This document shows, piece after piece, positions 5,272 through 6,627 of a stretch of 6,627 nt of DNA; positions within the stretch are counted from its first letter, which is position 1, and each line of letters opens with the position of its first letter. A program made the translations under genes and the position numbers. The stretch is from Helicobacteraceae bacterium. GTDB taxonomy: Bacteria > Campylobacterota > Campylobacteria > Campylobacterales > SZUA-545. The stretch spans positions 1 to 6,627 of the forward strand of contig JAABTA010000025.1 in NCBI GenBank assembly GCA_011390075.1. The letters run 5' to 3'. Under the pieces are notes generated by a model that ran no database searches, was not told the origin of the DNA, and was given only the letters and a program-made list of their open reading frames with translations.

Positions 5272-6072
5272 TTAGCTCCTCTCTTTTTGATTAAAATACC
5301 CCTGTAAAAAGTCTGAGATTTGAAGCAGGCTTAAGGTAATCAAAAAGATAAACAGCCCCGGAAAAAAACTGACCCACCATGCAATGTCAATCACACTTTT
5401 ACCATCAGCCAAGATAGTTCCCCAGCTCATCTGTGGAGGGGTGATCCCCAGCCCTAAAAAGCTTAGCCCAGATTCAGCCAAAATGGCGCCACTGACACCA
5501 AAGGTGAAACTAATCAAAAAAATGGGCATGAGTAGAGGGGCGTAGTATTTAAAAATGATGGTAAAAATAGAGGTTTTTGCTAGTTGTAAGATCTTGATAA
5601 AACCTTTGCTGGCAATAGAGAAACTCTCGCTTCGTATCATTCTGCTTGTTCCCATCCAGCCTGTAATTGAGATGACAATAATCAGCACTAAAGAGGAGGC
5701 TTCAATATAGCTTACAAGGGCCAGCAGAAGAAAAAAGGTAGGAAAAGTTAAAAAAAGATCAATCACAACCACTATGAGTTTGTCTACTTTGCCCCTAAAA
5801 TAACCAGCACTAATGCCAATGACTAAACCCAAAAACGAAGCTATTACAGCGCTACCAACGCCAATTGTAATGGATATTTTGCCACCTGCAATGACCCTTG
5901 CTAGAATATCTCTTCCTAGTCTATCAGTGCCAAAGATGTGGTTTAAACTAGGACTCTGTAAAATAGCCTCTTTATTAAGAAGCGTTGGAGAGATTGTGTA
6001 GAAAAGATCTCCAAAGAAAATAAAGAGTAAGATAGATACTAATAGAGTGATTGAGTACTTTGGTATATTCAT
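5272..6072 (-). CDS. OppC/DppC-type ABC transporter permease, lone subunit
   Basis: This 266-residue inner-membrane protein belongs to the peptide/nickel ABC importer permease family (binding-protein-dependent transport, DppC/OppC branch). It shows an N-terminal helix (about 7-25), the family signature HIFGTDRLGRDILARVIAGG (45-64), then about five more helices (68-90, 98-122, 125-141, 183-203, 232-252). Conserved blocks include DLFLTFPTFFLL (105-116) and AESGLSFLGLGITPPQMSWG (199-218), the latter strongly diagnostic of OppC/DppC. The length is slightly below the usual 275-300. The cytoplasmic EAA coupling loop is degenerate: KILQLAKTS (160-168) stands where EAARALGAS is typical, and the C-terminal NLLGD motif has become LLQISD. 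No OppB/DppB, ATPase or binding-protein gene adjoins it. Its stop is 12 nt from that of the convergent membrane-protein gene. The ATG has only a distant AGGA (13 nt upstream). It may pair with subunits encoded elsewhere or have diverged in function. Confidence 0.88.
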   Translation of the reverse strand: MNIPKYSITLLVSILLFIFFGDLFYTISPTLLNKEAILQSPSLNHIFGTDRLGRDILARVIAGGKISITIGVGSAVIASFLGLVIGISAGYFRGKVDKLIVVVIDLFLTFPTFFLLLALVSYIEASSLVLIIVISITGWMGTSRMIRSESFSIASKGFIKILQLAKTSIFTIIFKYYAPLLMPIFLISFTFGVSGAILAESGLSFLGLGITPPQMSWGTILADGKSVIDIAWWVSFFPGLFIFLITLSLLQISDFLQGYFNQKERS

Positions 6073-6079
6073 AAATAGA

Positions 6080-6108
6080 AATATATCCTAAAAATGATGA
6101 AATCCCAA
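6080..6108 (-). promoter_or_regulatory. Candidate promoter of the permease gene, predicting a near-leaderless mRNA
   Basis: On the minus strand TTGGGA (plus 6103-6108) and TATATT (plus 6080-6085) are separated by 17 nt. The -10 matches at five of six positions and the -35 at four. Transcription would begin within a base or two of the ATG at 6070-6072, implying an almost leaderless message, in keeping with the poor Shine-Dalgarno. Confidence 0.35.
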
Positions 6109-6152
6109 AAACACTGAGGGAGTAGCTCTCATTTAAACTTACTTTAAACAAC

Positions 6153-6165
6153 TATAGTGTAATAT
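6153..6165 (+). promoter_or_regulatory. Probable rplU-rpmA promoter (-10 region)
   Basis: The stretch TATAGTGTAATAT at 6153-6165 contains TGTAAT (6158-6163, five of six -10 positions) and an overlapping TATAGT. No clear -35 is visible, though the upstream sequence is T-rich. Transcription would start near 6170, giving a leader of about 42 nt before rplU. The promoter faces away from the permease gene. Confidence 0.5.
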
Positions 6166-6211
6166 CACGCCCTTAAATTTGGCAAAAAATGTGTAATAAA
6201 AGGCAATATAG

Positions 6212-6523
6212 ATGTACGCAGTAATCAAGAAAGATGGTAAACAGTACAAAGTGTCTGAAGGCGATATCGTTTTATTTGATAAAATGAATAAAGAGCCTAA
6301 AGATAGTGTAGAGTTCAGCGAAGTATTAGCTATTGATGATGGCAAAGATGCAAAAGTTGGAGCTCCACTTGTAGAGGGTGCAAAAGTAATCGGTGAAGTT
6401 GTCAACGAGGGCAGAGGCACCAAAGTTGTTATTCTCAAAAAGAGAAGAAGAAAAGATTCTAAACAAAAAAGAGGTTTCAGAAGAGACTTTACTCGAGTTA
6501 GAATTACTAAAATCGAAGGATAG
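6212..6523 (+). CDS. rplU: Large-subunit ribosomal protein bL21
   Basis: This 103-residue protein is the usual length for bL21, which binds 23S rRNA in the 50S subunit. The N-terminus MYAVIKKDGKQYKVSEGD is the classic bL21 opening, and the C-terminal basic block KKRRRKDSKQKRGFRR (76-91) followed by DFTRVRITKIEG matches the RNA-binding signature (RRRK...QG/RG-xx-FTRVKI). AAAAGG at 6198-6203 is correctly spaced 8 nt before the ATG. rpmA follows 4 nt after the stop codon, the near-universal bL21-bL27 gene pair. Confidence 0.98.
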   Translation: MYAVIKKDGKQYKVSEGDIVLFDKMNKEPKDSVEFSEVLAIDDGKDAKVGAPLVEGAKVIGEVVNEGRGTKVVILKKRRRKDSKQKRGFRRDFTRVRITKIEG

Positions 6524-6527
6524 TTAA

Positions 6528-6627
6528 ATGGCACATAAAAAAGGTCAAGGTAGTACTCAAAACAACCGTGATTCCGCGGGTCGTCGTTTAGGTGTGAAGA
6601 AATTTGGTGGTGAGTTTGTAAGAGCTG
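6528..6627 (+). CDS. rpmA: Large-subunit ribosomal protein bL27 (3' truncated by window end)
   Basis: The first 33 residues are visible, opening MAHKKGQGSTQNNRDSAG and continuing RRLGVKKFGGEFVRA, the invariant bL27 N-terminus whose tail reaches the peptidyl-transferase centre. There is no N-terminal extension like the cleaved prepeptide of Firmicutes bL27. AAGGA at 6516-6520, inside the end of rplU, lies 7 nt before the ATG. The gene is co-transcribed with rplU. In this phylum obg commonly follows, but that lies outside the window. Confidence 0.97.
   Translation, partial: MAHKKGQGSTQNNRDSAGRRLGVKKFGGEFVRA

Noticed and set aside
6166..6211. Possible autoregulatory bL21 leader structure before rplU
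   Set aside because: Only short GCC/GGC pairing is possible in about 42 nt; no stable stem or known leader motif can be seen.
6139..6534. 131-codon minus-strand frame opposite rplU
   Set aside because: rplU is certain, and this frame would also cover its promoter; the translated sequence is a hydrophobic shadow.

Overview
This window looks like a core chromosomal segment of a Campylobacterota (epsilonproteobacterial) species, probably a free-living Sulfurimonas- or Sulfurovum-like organism. The support is low-to-moderate GC, extended -10 promoters (TGnTATAAT) with poor -35 boxes, a fused HisIE, an IlvE with the C-terminal ending LTYI, and an ordering of DEAD-box helicase, SPFH protein, small membrane protein and OppC-like permease. 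From memory this order resembles the Helicobacter pylori HP0247-HP0251 neighbourhood. The genus cannot be fixed from the window alone.

Layout. Positions 1-63 (minus) hold the first 21 codons of an exported protein, essentially its signal peptide. Positions 64-445 are non-coding; they contain a strong extended -10 promoter and two inverted repeats in what appears to be a long leader of the helicase gene. Positions 446-1924 encode a complete DEAD-box RNA helicase with a C-terminal RGG tail, followed by a perfect 10-bp stem-loop. Immediately after it a TGATATAAT promoter starts a tight plus-strand operon: ilvE (GTG start), an SPFH/band-7 membrane protein with a glycine-rich HflK-like N-terminus, hisIE (overlapping by 1 nt), and a two-helix membrane protein whose start codon is doubtful.

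On the minus strand, convergent with that operon and only 12 nt away, is a lone OppC/DppC-type ABC permease with no partner subunits in the window and a cytoplasmic coupling loop that has lost its conserved residues. Divergent from it, the rplU-rpmA ribosomal protein operon begins; rpmA is cut by the window end.

Functionally this is housekeeping DNA: RNA remodelling, branched-chain amino acid transamination, histidine biosynthesis steps 2-3, membrane quality control or scaffolding, and large-subunit ribosomal proteins. I see no transposon, CRISPR array, tRNA/rRNA, phage or defence gene, and no clear novel multi-gene system. The points worth a second look are the structured helicase leader, the possible AUA start of the small membrane protein, the degenerate orphan permease, and the placement of an SPFH protein between two amino-acid biosynthesis genes.
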